Below are positions 15,645 through 22,368 of a DNA stretch of 23,000 bases, piece by piece. How positions within the stretch are numbered: the first letter of the stretch is position 1; every line of letters begins with the position of its first letter. The notes beneath the pieces are model-generated. The model searched no databases. It saw only the letters and a list, made by a program, of their open reading frames with translations, and had not been told where the DNA came from. The stretch covers positions 1 to 23,000 of the forward strand of contig CAYQAJ010000050.1 of assembly GCA_964415245.1 (NCBI GenBank), written 5' to 3'. This stretch comes from CAYQAJ01 sp964415245. Its GTDB lineage: Bacteria; Planctomycetota; Planctomycetia; Pirellulales; Pirellulaceae. The position numbers and the translations under genes are program-made.

Positions 15645-15650
15645 ATTTTA
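15645..15650 (-). promoter_or_regulatory. pepA: Putative -10 element TAAAAT for the aminopeptidase gene
   Basis: On the minus strand TAAAAT lies 67 bases before ATG 15578, in the divergent gap. It matches the TANAAT form seen at other starts in the window. No -35 box is evident. Confidence 0.35.
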
Positions 15651-15686
15651 GTGACTCGCGTGTAGCAATCCCAGAAGGGGCGGGCC

Positions 15687-17651
15687 GTGTACCGATTGAT
15701 GCGGGAATGTGTGACCGATCTGGAGCGAGCCGGGCACCTGGTTCGCCTCGACGACGAGGTCGACGCTGACTTGGAGGCCGCCGAAATCCACCGCCGCGTA
15801 TTGCGTTCGGGGGGCCCGGCGGTGCTCTACACGCGCGTCAAGGGTTGCCGCTTTCCTATGGTGTCGAACTTGTTCGGCACGATGGAGCGGGCGCGGTTCC
15901 TGTTCCGCGATTCGCTTGACGATGTAAAGCGGCTGATCGAGCTGAAACTGCATCCGGCGCAAATGTGGCAAAAGCCCTCGCAGTACGCCAAGCTTCCCTT
16001 CACGGCGCTGGCCATGCTTCCCTGGCGGCGCAAGCGCGGGGCGGTACTGGCGCAGGAAACGACGATTAGCCAGTTGCCCCAGGTGCGGGCTTGGCCCGGC
16101 GACGCGGGTGCCTTCATCATGATGGGGCAGGTTTACACCGAAAACGCCGACGAGCCCGGCCTGGCACGCTCGAACCTGGGCATGTATCGCATTCAGATGT
16201 CGGGCGGGCGTTACGAGCGCGACCGCGAGGTGGGGCTGCATTATCAGATTCACCGCGGCATCGGCGTGCATCATGCGGCGGCCGTGCGGCGCGGCGAGCC
16301 GTTTCGCGTGAACATCTTCGTGGGAGGCACGCCGGCCATGTCGCTGGCGGCGGTAATGCCGCTGCCCGAGGGAATGTCGGAATTGGGTTTCGCCGGGGCA
16401 CTGGCGCGGCAGCGGATTCGCATGATCTGCCGCAAGGGCGAGCTGCCGATCTATGCCGATGCCGACTTCTGCATCACCGGCACCGTGATCCACGGAAAGA
16501 TGCTCCCCGAGGGGCCGTTCGGCGACCACCTGGGCTATTACAGCCTCGCGCACAATTTTCCCGTGCTGCGGGTCGAGCACGTCTATCATCGTGACGATGC
16601 GATTTGGCCGTTCACGATTGTGGGCCGCCCGCCGCAGGAAGACACGATATTCGGTCAGTTGATTCACGAGCTGACCGGGCCGGTAATACCCACCGTCGTG
16701 CCAGGCGTGCACGCGGTTCACGCCGTCGACGTAGCGGGAGTGCACCCGCTGATGCTGGCGATCGGCAGCGAGCGATACACGCCGTATGCCGAGGGCAATC
16801 GTCCGCAAGAGCTGCTCACGCAGGCCAACGCGATCCTGGGGCAGGGGCAGATGTCGCTGGCCAAGTACCTGTTCATTGTGAACCGATACGACGACCCGGC
16901 CCTCGACGTGCACGAAGTCGCCGCCGTCCTGGCACACGTGCTGCGCCGCGTCGATTGGCAGCGCGACCTGCACTTTCACACGTGCACCACCATCGACACA
17001 CTCGACTACTCGGGCAGCGGCTTGAACGAGGGGTCGAAGGTGGTGATTGCAGCCGTCGGTCCGCCGCGGCGCGAACTGCCGCGGTCGCTTTCCGGCGAGA
17101 TGACGCTGCCGCCGGGTTTTGAGTACCCTCGGGCTTGCCTGCCGGGCGTGCTGGCCATTGAAGGGCCGGATGCGAGCCGCGCGGAAAGTTTTCCAGGCGC
17201 CGCGACCGTAGCGGAAGGCGCGCCCGGACACGGGGCGGCATCGACACAGGGAAAGGGGCCGACGCCGACCGGCGACACGTGGGAGTGGAAGGCGTCTCCA
17301 TTCGGTGCGTGGGAAGGGGCCGACCCGCGGATCACGGCGTTTTGCAGCGCCTGCCGCGGCGACCACCCCCTCAACCGCTTTCCGTTGGTGGTGATCGTCG
17401 ACGATAGCCAGTTTCTGGCCAACAGTCTGGCCAATTTCCTGTGGGTCACGTTTACTCGCAGCAATCCAGCGGCCGATATCTACGGCGTCGGGTCGTTCGT
17501 CGAGCAGAAGCACTGGGGGTGTAGCGGGTCGCTGGTGATTGACGCGCGGATCAAGCCGCATCACGCCCCGCCGCTGGAGCCCGACTTGGAAACGATGCGC
17601 AAGATCGACGCGCTGGCGTCCCGCGGCGGACCGCTGGCGCGATACTTATGA
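15687..17651 (+). CDS. UbiD family decarboxylase
   Basis: A 654-residue protein starting at GTG 15687, six bases after AAGGGG; the start YRLMRECVTDLERAGHLVRL fits the family's N-terminus. UbiD enzymes use prenylated FMN, made by UbiX, for reversible (de)carboxylation of aromatic or unsaturated acids. Motifs include RSNLGMYRIQMSGG (N163, R168 in the cofactor region), FVGGTPAMSLAAVMPLPEGM, and MLPEGPFGDHLGYY (272-285) with the conserved Glu. The protein is longer than E. coli UbiD (about 497): residues about 505-550 are a low-complexity Gly/Ala/Thr/Pro insert before WEWKASPFG. The natural substrate is uncertain. In bacteria using the futalosine route, UbiD relatives act in menaquinone synthesis, one option here. 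No UbiX or UbiA gene is present in the window. Confidence 0.92.
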   Translation: MYRLMRECVTDLERAGHLVRLDDEVDADLEAAEIHRRVLRSGGPAVLYTRVKGCRFPMVSNLFGTMERARFLFRDSLDDVKRLIELKLHPAQMWQKPSQYAKLPFTALAMLPWRRKRGAVLAQETTISQLPQVRAWPGDAGAFIMMGQVYTENADEPGLARSNLGMYRIQMSGGRYERDREVGLHYQIHRGIGVHHAAAVRRGEPFRVNIFVGGTPAMSLAAVMPLPEGMSELGFAGALARQRIRMICRKGELPIYADADFCITGTVIHGKMLPEGPFGDHLGYYSLAHNFPVLRVEHVYHRDDAIWPFTIVGRPPQEDTIFGQLIHELTGPVIPTVVPGVHAVHAVDVAGVHPLMLAIGSERYTPYAEGNRPQELLTQANAILGQGQMSLAKYLFIVNRYDDPALDVHEVAAVLAHVLRRVDWQRDLHFHTCTTIDTLDYSGSGLNEGSKVVIAAVGPPRRELPRSLSGEMTLPPGFEYPRACLPGVLAIEGPDASRAESFPGAATVAEGAPGHGAASTQGKGPTPTGDTWEWKASPFGAWEGADPRITAFCSACRGDHPLNRFPLVVIVDDSQFLANSLANFLWVTFTRSNPAADIYGVGSFVEQKHWGCSGSLVIDARIKPHHAPPLEPDLETMRKIDALASRGGPLARYL

Positions 17652-17714
17652 TCGTCCTCCGCCCGCGGTAATGTACACCGTCAAACGTGTTCCTCGCTTG
17701 CGGTTTCGCGCTCC

Positions 17715-18812
17715 ATGAAAACCGTCGCAATAGTCACCATCACGTTCGCAATCCTCGCGGCGTCCGACTCCACCGTCGCTCGCGTCGATGCGATTCTCTG
17801 GTGGCTCACCGCCGCGTGGGTGTTCGCCTTCGGCACCTGTGTGGGCAGCTTCATGAATGTGGTGATCTACCGGCTGCCGGCGGGAATGAGCATCGTGCTG
17901 CCTGGGTCGCATTGCCCACAGTGCAAACACGCCATCCGCGTGTACGACAACATTCCGATTCTGAGTTGGCTGGTGCTGCGAGGACGATGCCGCGATTGCG
18001 GCGCGACAATCTCGCCACGTTATGCCGTGATCGAGCTGCTGGCCGGACTCGCGCTGTTGGGACTGTTCCTGGCCGACGTGGCGTTGGGGTGGGGGCTGCC
18101 GTTGGAGACCACGGCAATAGACGGCGCGATGAGCGGGGCCGGGGCAATCAATGCGACGTGGCTGCCGTGGATCGCTTTGGTGTATCACACCCTGGTCCTG
18201 TGCACGCTCCTTTGCGCCGCGGCAATCGAGTGGGATGGCAAGCCGGTGCCGCAAAAGCTGATCGCGCCCGCGCTAGTCGTCGGGCTCGTGGCGCCGATGG
18301 TCGTTCGCGCCTTGCATCCACTTTCCGTCTGGCCGGGTTTCGATGCGTTGCTGGCTGCGCGGCTACCCGAGGGACTTGCGCATGTTCGGGCATCGCTCAT
18401 CACGTCTCTGGCGGGATTCGCGATGGGGGCGGCGCTGGGCTACTTCGCGCCGCTTGCGCAGCGCCCTGCTGTCGCGGCGCGCGTCGATCGCCGCTCGGCC
18501 ATGCTGCTGGCTGGGCTGATTGGCCTCGCGCTGGGGTGGCAAGCGGTGGCTATTGTGGCATCGGTGGCGGCAATGGCGTTTTTGATCATCGCGCTACTGG
18601 GCCGTCCTTTCCCCCGATTCCGCTCGATTCCCGGGTCGGCAGGCCTGACAACGCTCGCCGCGTTGTTCATGATAAACGGTCGGCCCATCGTCGGGCTGCT
18701 GGATCGACGGGGATCAAGTGGGTCGCTGCTGATGCTGGGTGCCGCGATCGGCGTGACGCTGCTGTGTGCGGTGATGGTGCGGGGAGTACGGGCACAGCCA
18801 GTGGGCCACTGA
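17715..18812 (+). CDS. Prepilin-peptidase-family (A24) membrane protein lacking the GxGD motif
   Basis: A 365-residue multi-pass membrane protein. GTCVGSFMNVVIYRLP (40-55) is the classic N-terminal motif of type IV prepilin peptidases, followed by the cytoplasmic zinc-site pairs CPQC (67/70) and CRDC (92/95), then IPILSWLVLRG and ISPRYAVIELLAG, all typical of the methyltransferase-linked domain. The peptidase half is atypical. The IDxDxxxLPD segment reads IEWDGKPVPQ (171-180), putting Glu172 where the first catalytic Asp is expected. The GxGDxK motif is absent; the aligned stretch is RRSAMLLAGLIGLALGW. No Gly-Asp pair occurs anywhere in the protein. It may be a non-cleaving paralogue or have lost activity. 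No pilin or pilus gene is adjacent. The start has no strong ribosome binding site. Confidence 0.82.
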   Translation: MKTVAIVTITFAILAASDSTVARVDAILWWLTAAWVFAFGTCVGSFMNVVIYRLPAGMSIVLPGSHCPQCKHAIRVYDNIPILSWLVLRGRCRDCGATISPRYAVIELLAGLALLGLFLADVALGWGLPLETTAIDGAMSGAGAINATWLPWIALVYHTLVLCTLLCAAAIEWDGKPVPQKLIAPALVVGLVAPMVVRALHPLSVWPGFDALLAARLPEGLAHVRASLITSLAGFAMGAALGYFAPLAQRPAVAARVDRRSAMLLAGLIGLALGWQAVAIVASVAAMAFLIIALLGRPFPRFRSIPGSAGLTTLAALFMINGRPIVGLLDRRGSSGSLLMLGAAIGVTLLCAVMVRGVRAQPVGH

Positions 18813-18860
18813 CCGCGAATGGCACGCTGACGGCCACTGGCGCACCACGGAGAGTTAGCC

Positions 18861-18876
18861 GCCACATTCATGTGGC
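18861..18876 (+). promoter_or_regulatory. Small hairpin just before the LOG-family ribosome binding site
   Basis: GCCACA-TTCA-TGTGGC forms a 6-bp stem with a 4-base loop, ending four bases before GGAAGGAG (18881-18888). In mRNA it would sit next to the ribosome binding site and might affect initiation. Chance occurrence is possible. Confidence 0.35.
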
Positions 18877-18895
18877 GCTCGGAAGGAGCTCGAAC

Positions 18896-19777
18896 GTGAC
18901 GTCATCATCACGCGAGGACAGCGAGTCGCGCGACGAACGCCGCCGCAACGAAGAACGGGTGCAGGCCATTCTCGCCTCGAAGAGCTACCGGCTGGCCGAA
19001 TGCGACACCGAGTTTTTGCAGCGTTCCGAGCTGCGCCCCGTGCGCGTACAACTCGAGCTGCTCAAGCCCGAGATGGCGCTGACTGAGCACCACGTCAATT
19101 CCACGATCGTGGTGTTCGGCGGCACGCAGATTGTCGAAGGGGCCGAGGCCCAGCGGCGCCTCGAAGTCGCCCGCTCGGCTCTGGCCAAGTCACCGCGCGA
19201 TCTTTCGCGGCAGCGCGCCGTCGGCCGCGCCGAGCGGATTGTCGCCAAGTCGCAGTTCTACGACGAAGCGCGGGCATTCTCGAGACTGGTTTCCTCGCAG
19301 TGCCAGGCGAACGCATGGTGCGACTACGTCGTTGTGACGGGGGGCGGGCCGGGAATCATGGAAGCGGCCAACCGCGGGGCGCACGACGTGGGGGCCAAGT
19401 CGATCGGCCTGAACATCACGCTCCCCGAGGAACAGCTCCCCAATCCCTACGTCACGCCGGAACTCTGCTTCCGCTTTCACTATTTCGCCCTGCGCAAATT
19501 GCACTTTCTGCTGCGGGCACGGGCGCTAATCGTGTTTCCCGGCGGATTCGGCACCTTGGACGAGCTGTTCGACGCGCTCACGTTGCGGCAGACGCATCGC
19601 ATGCAGGCGATTCCCATTGTACTGTACCACCGCGCGTATTGGGATCGCGTGGTCGACCTCCAATTCCTGGCCGACGAAGGGGTCATCGCCGACGCCCATC
19701 TCGACCTGATCGACTACGCGGAGACGCCCGAGGAGGCGTGGGAAATCATTACGCGGTTTCATCAGACATCGCAGTAG
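18896..19777 (+). CDS. LOG family protein (nucleoside-5'-monophosphate phosphoribohydrolase-like)
   Basis: A 293-residue protein starting at GTG 18896, seven bases after the strong site GGAAGGAG; the frame stays open far upstream, but only this start is supported. It carries both LOG signatures: TGGGPGIMEAAN (148-159) and PGGFGTLDE (215-223), within a Rossmann-like fold. LOG proteins, long misnamed lysine decarboxylases, split nucleoside monophosphates into base and ribose 5-phosphate; plant and some bacterial members make free cytokinins. An N-terminal extension of about 80 residues rich in charged residues precedes the core (STIVVFGGTQI), as in the longer bacterial LOG subgroup. It follows the prepilin-peptidase gene by 83 bases on the same strand. 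Confidence 0.92.
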   Translation: MTSSSREDSESRDERRRNEERVQAILASKSYRLAECDTEFLQRSELRPVRVQLELLKPEMALTEHHVNSTIVVFGGTQIVEGAEAQRRLEVARSALAKSPRDLSRQRAVGRAERIVAKSQFYDEARAFSRLVSSQCQANAWCDYVVVTGGGPGIMEAANRGAHDVGAKSIGLNITLPEEQLPNPYVTPELCFRFHYFALRKLHFLLRARALIVFPGGFGTLDELFDALTLRQTHRMQAIPIVLYHRAYWDRVVDLQFLADEGVIADAHLDLIDYAETPEEAWEIITRFHQTSQ

Positions 19778-19790
19778 TATATCTTGCGAC

Positions 19791-19880
19791 GTTGTGGCGT
19801 GGTCTCCCGACCGTGCCACGGGAGGAAACCGGGAGACCTTCGACCAGAGGAGTGTCGCGGTCGGGAGACCACGACACAAC
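19791..19880. repeat. Palindromic dispersed repeat, copy C, abutting the SDR start
   Basis: 90 bases from GTTGTGGCGTGGTCTCCCGA to a right end GGTCGGGAGACCACGACACA plus AC; the ends are inverted repeats of about 28 bp. The inner part CCGGGAGACCTTCGACC aligns with copies A and, inverted, B. The element ends five bases before the SDR start at 19886, so it fills the whole space from 14 bases after the LOG stop. Confidence 0.8.
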
Positions 19881-19885
19881 ATGGC

Positions 19886-20659
19886 ATGGCTTCGCTCGAA
19901 AACATCTTCGGTACCGAACATCCCGTGGCGGTGGTCACCGGAAGCGGCGCGGCGCGCGTCGGCAATTGCGTGGCGCGCACGTTGGCGGCGCGCGGATATC
20001 GGTTGGTGGTGCACGCGCGGCGGTCGATCGAAGCGGCCCGCGCCACCGCCGCCGAGCTCACCGCCCAAGGCAGCGAGTCGATCGCGGCTTCCGCCGATCT
20101 TGCCGACGAGAGCAGCGTCGCCGGCATGGTCGAGCAGTCGCTCGCGCACTTCGGCCGCATCGACGTGCTGGTCAACTGCGCAGGCCTGTGGGAGCGCAAG
20201 CCGCTGGAAAAAGTGACGGCCGACGACGTGCGGCGTCACTTCGAGATCAACACGCTGGGCACGTTTTTGTGCTCGCGCCACGTGGGCCTGGCGATGGTTG
20301 CCCAGCCTACCGGCGGAGCCATCGTGAATGTCGGCGATTGGGCCGTCGCGCGTCCGTACCTCGACTACGCCGCGTACTTTCCCTCGAAAGGAGCCATCGG
20401 CGCGATGACCCGCAGCCTGGCCGTCGAGCTGGCCAGCCGCAACCGCCGCATTCGCGTGAATGCCGTACTTCCCGGCCCGGTGATGCTCCCCGCCGACTTG
20501 CCCGAGCCGGAGCGCCGCGCCGCGATCGAGGCCACGCTGCTGAAGCGCGAGGGGAGTCCACAAAACGTCGCCGACGCCGCCGTGATGCTGATTGAGAACG
20601 ACTTTATCACCGGCGTCAGTTTGCCCGTCGACGGCGGCCGCACGATCCAGTCGGAGTAA
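19886..20659 (+). CDS. SDR-family oxidoreductase, pteridine-reductase (PTR1/FolM)-like
   Basis: A 257-residue NAD(P)-dependent reductase from ATG 19886. An earlier in-frame start would translate the palindromic repeat, and ATG 19881 is out of frame. The nucleotide-binding motif is VTGSGAARVGNCVA (17-30), followed by HARRS (43-47), which in this family favours NADPH, and NCAG (97-100). The active site is unusual for an ordinary SDR: the Ser of the catalytic triad is replaced by D151 in VNVGDWA, with Y164 and K168 in YFPSK. The D-to-Y distance of 13 matches Leishmania PTR1 (D181, Y194), and the HxxRS stretch is also PTR1-like. A role in reducing a pterin is therefore inferred. No clear ribosome binding site is seen; the GGGAG in the repeat is about 18 bases upstream. 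Confidence 0.85.
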   Translation: MASLENIFGTEHPVAVVTGSGAARVGNCVARTLAARGYRLVVHARRSIEAARATAAELTAQGSESIAASADLADESSVAGMVEQSLAHFGRIDVLVNCAGLWERKPLEKVTADDVRRHFEINTLGTFLCSRHVGLAMVAQPTGGAIVNVGDWAVARPYLDYAAYFPSKGAIGAMTRSLAVELASRNRRIRVNAVLPGPVMLPADLPEPERRAAIEATLLKREGSPQNVADAAVMLIENDFITGVSLPVDGGRTIQSE

Positions 20660-20800
20660 TGCAAACGCTTGCGCACTCCGCGTGTGCTGTCGGCGTTGGC
20701 CCTGGTCGTACCGACGGTGAAAGCGAGAAATCTGCCTGCCATCCCGGGCGAACGTGAGGTGTTTCACGGTTCCCGTTTTGTAGAGGCATTGCCCTACGTC

Positions 20801-20839
20801 GCGCCCCTTCATGCTGGTAGTGCCCCTTGCTTCTGGTAG
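20801..20839 (+). promoter_or_regulatory. Imperfect tandem 20-mer overlapping the TlpA-like gene promoter
   Basis: GCGCCCCTTCATGCTGGTAG (20801-20820) is followed at once by TGCCCCTTGCTTCTGGTAG (20821-20839). The second copy runs into the -10-like TAGAAT at 20837-20842. It may be a duplicated promoter half or a tandem operator. Confidence 0.45.
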
Positions 20840-20842
20840 AAT
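20837..20842 (+). promoter_or_regulatory. Putative -10 element TAGAAT (with TGG extension)
   Basis: TGGTAGAATGG has the TGN extension of an extended -10 box. It lies about 100 bases before ATG 20943 of the TlpA-like gene. The extended form would explain the lack of a visible -35 box. Confidence 0.45.
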
Positions 20843-20942
20843 GGTTTTCCGGTGAACATGGGCTTGCCGTCGTTCGAGCCGCGGCGCGGTTTGGTTCGAT
20901 GTGCCCTTCGGCTTCGGAGCAATCAAGAAAGGAAACGGTGGA

Positions 20943-22106
20943 ATGATGACATTCGATCCAAGAGCTTGGCGCAAGTTGGCGCTTGTGGCGGCGGCGTGTT
21001 TGCTGTTGCCGACCTTTGCCGTCCGCGCCGACGACGAAAAACCGGCCAAGGAACCGGCGGCCAAGGAGCCGGCGGCCGAGGAATCTGCCGACAAGCCGGC
21101 CGACGCGCCCGAGGACCGGTACCAAGTGCCGGAGACCAAAGACGTCGCCGAACTGGTGAAGTTCATCGACGGGCTTAAGGCGTTCCGCGCCCGTACCGCG
21201 GAGGAGTTCTACGCGCACCGCGCGAAGGCACCCGCGGCCATCCAAGCAGCAGCCGAGCGGATTCTCGAACTCGAAAAAGACAACACGGACTCGGATGCGT
21301 ACAAGAAGGCCAGCCTGTACCTGCTTGAGTCCCAGGTGGATTCGGTTGGCGAGGCGACGCCCGCCAAACAGCGCGAGCTGCTCGATGAAGTTCTCGCGCA
21401 GTTGAACGGCCGCGAGCTGACCGTCGACGACTTGCGACTGGGCGTGAATCTGGCCCGCGGAGTCGAAGGCTCGAAGAACTATGCGCTGGCGGCCGAGGTG
21501 TACACGCAGTTCGGCGCTTTGTTCGCCGACCATAGCGAGGAGCGGCTGGCAAATTACGCCCAAAAACTCACCGGCTCCGCCCGGCGGATGGGGCTCGCCG
21601 GCGGCGGCGCGATCGAGATCAAGGGCAAGCTGGTCGACGGCTCCGACTTCGATTGGGCCCCCTACAAAGGCAAGGTGGTGCTGGTCGACTATTGGGCCAC
21701 GTGGTGCGGCCCCTGCATCGCGGAGTTGCCCAACGTGCTCAAGCAGTACGAGCTGTATCACGACAAGGGATTCGAAGTGGTCGGCATCAGTCTCGACAGC
21801 GATCGCGAGAAGCTGACCAAGTTCGTCGAGGAACGGGCCATTCCCTGGGTTCAGCTCTTCGAGGACGGCGCCGGCTGGGAGCACTCGATGGCTAACTACT
21901 ACGGCGTCATGAGCATTCCCACGGTGATCCTGGTCGATCAAATGGGCACGGTCGTCTCGATGAATGCCCGCGGCCCGGAGCTGGCCAAGCAACTCGAAGA
22001 ATTGTTGGGCCCGCCACCGGCAGCGAAGGACGCGACGGACAGCGCCGAAAAGGAAAAGCCGGCCGACAAAGCGCCCGGCGACGCGGCATCCGACAAGAAG
22101 GAGTAG
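20943..22106 (+). CDS. Exported TlpA-like thioredoxin-fold protein with helical N-terminal domain
   Basis: A 387-residue protein starting at ATG 20943 (a second ATG follows directly); AAAGGAAACGG supplies the binding site. Residues 1-31 are a signal peptide (LALVAAACLLLPTFAVRA). A Lys/Glu/Pro/Ala linker (about 33-60) leads to a helical domain (about 65-215) without a recognised family name. The C-terminal half is a TlpA/ResA-type thioredoxin domain with VVLVDYWATWCGPC; the redox pair is C255 and C258, and the cis-Pro segment is MSIPTVILVD. Such proteins reduce disulfides outside the cytoplasm, often in cytochrome c maturation, but the target here is unknown. The tail is Lys/Asp/Ala-rich. A strong terminator follows, and the next gene encodes a similarly built lipoprotein. 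Confidence 0.93.
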   Translation: MMTFDPRAWRKLALVAAACLLLPTFAVRADDEKPAKEPAAKEPAAEESADKPADAPEDRYQVPETKDVAELVKFIDGLKAFRARTAEEFYAHRAKAPAAIQAAAERILELEKDNTDSDAYKKASLYLLESQVDSVGEATPAKQRELLDEVLAQLNGRELTVDDLRLGVNLARGVEGSKNYALAAEVYTQFGALFADHSEERLANYAQKLTGSARRMGLAGGGAIEIKGKLVDGSDFDWAPYKGKVVLVDYWATWCGPCIAELPNVLKQYELYHDKGFEVVGISLDSDREKLTKFVEERAIPWVQLFEDGAGWEHSMANYYGVMSIPTVILVDQMGTVVSMNARGPELAKQLEELLGPPPAAKDATDSAEKEKPADKAPGDAASDKKE

Positions 22107-22143
22107 CGCTGCGGCTTCCCATGTGCTCGTTGTTTTGTTTTCC

Positions 22144-22176
22144 AAGCCCACCGATTGCCATCGGTGGGCTTTTTTC
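22144..22176 (+). terminator. Intrinsic terminator of the TlpA-like gene
   Basis: AAGCCCACCGAT (22144-22155) pairs perfectly with ATCGGTGGGCTT (22160-22171) across the 4-base loop TGCC, followed by a T run to 22175. A 12-bp stem plus T run is a textbook rho-independent terminator, 38 bases after the stop codon. Confidence 0.95.
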
Positions 22177-22268
22177 GTTGGCCGTCGCGTCGGCGCCCCC
22201 AGCCGCCCTTGGCCTTGGACTTCCCAGGGATCGCGGTTTTCGGGGATGCCCGCCATGGCCGTTTCACC

Positions 22269-22274
22269 TACAAT
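22269..22274 (+). promoter_or_regulatory. Putative -10 element TACAAT of the last gene
   Basis: TACAATGAC matches the TANAATGAC form seen at 7540 and 7518 (minus). It lies 94 bases before ATG 22369. A transcript would start near 22281. Confidence 0.45.
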
Positions 22275-22284
22275 GACAGCGCGG

Positions 22285-22298
22285 GGAAAGCGCTTTCC
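22285..22298. promoter_or_regulatory. Perfect 14-bp palindrome, putative operator
   Basis: GGAAAGCGCTTTCC is fully self-complementary and begins about 11 bases after the TACAAT box, so it would cover the start of transcription. This is a typical place for a repressor dimer site. The cognate regulator is not visible. Confidence 0.45.
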
Positions 22299-22368
22299 GT
22301 CAAGTCGCAACGTCCGTCGGGCGTGGGCCAACGCAGGCCAGCACGACTCTCTTTATGAGGAACGATTT

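Noticed and set aside
15648..17564. Minus-strand open frame of 638 codons opposite the UbiD gene
   Set aside because: The plus strand carries an intact UbiD family sequence; the antisense product is His/Arg/Gln-rich with no recognisable domain.
17687..18895. Upstream extension of the LOG-family frame
   Set aside because: The frame is open but overlaps the prepilin-peptidase gene in another phase, and a strong ribosome binding site points to GTG 18896.
19526..22331. Two long minus-strand open frames (546 and 571 codons) opposite the SDR and TlpA-like genes
   Set aside because: Both run antisense to well-supported genes and through repeats and a terminator; no family motifs.
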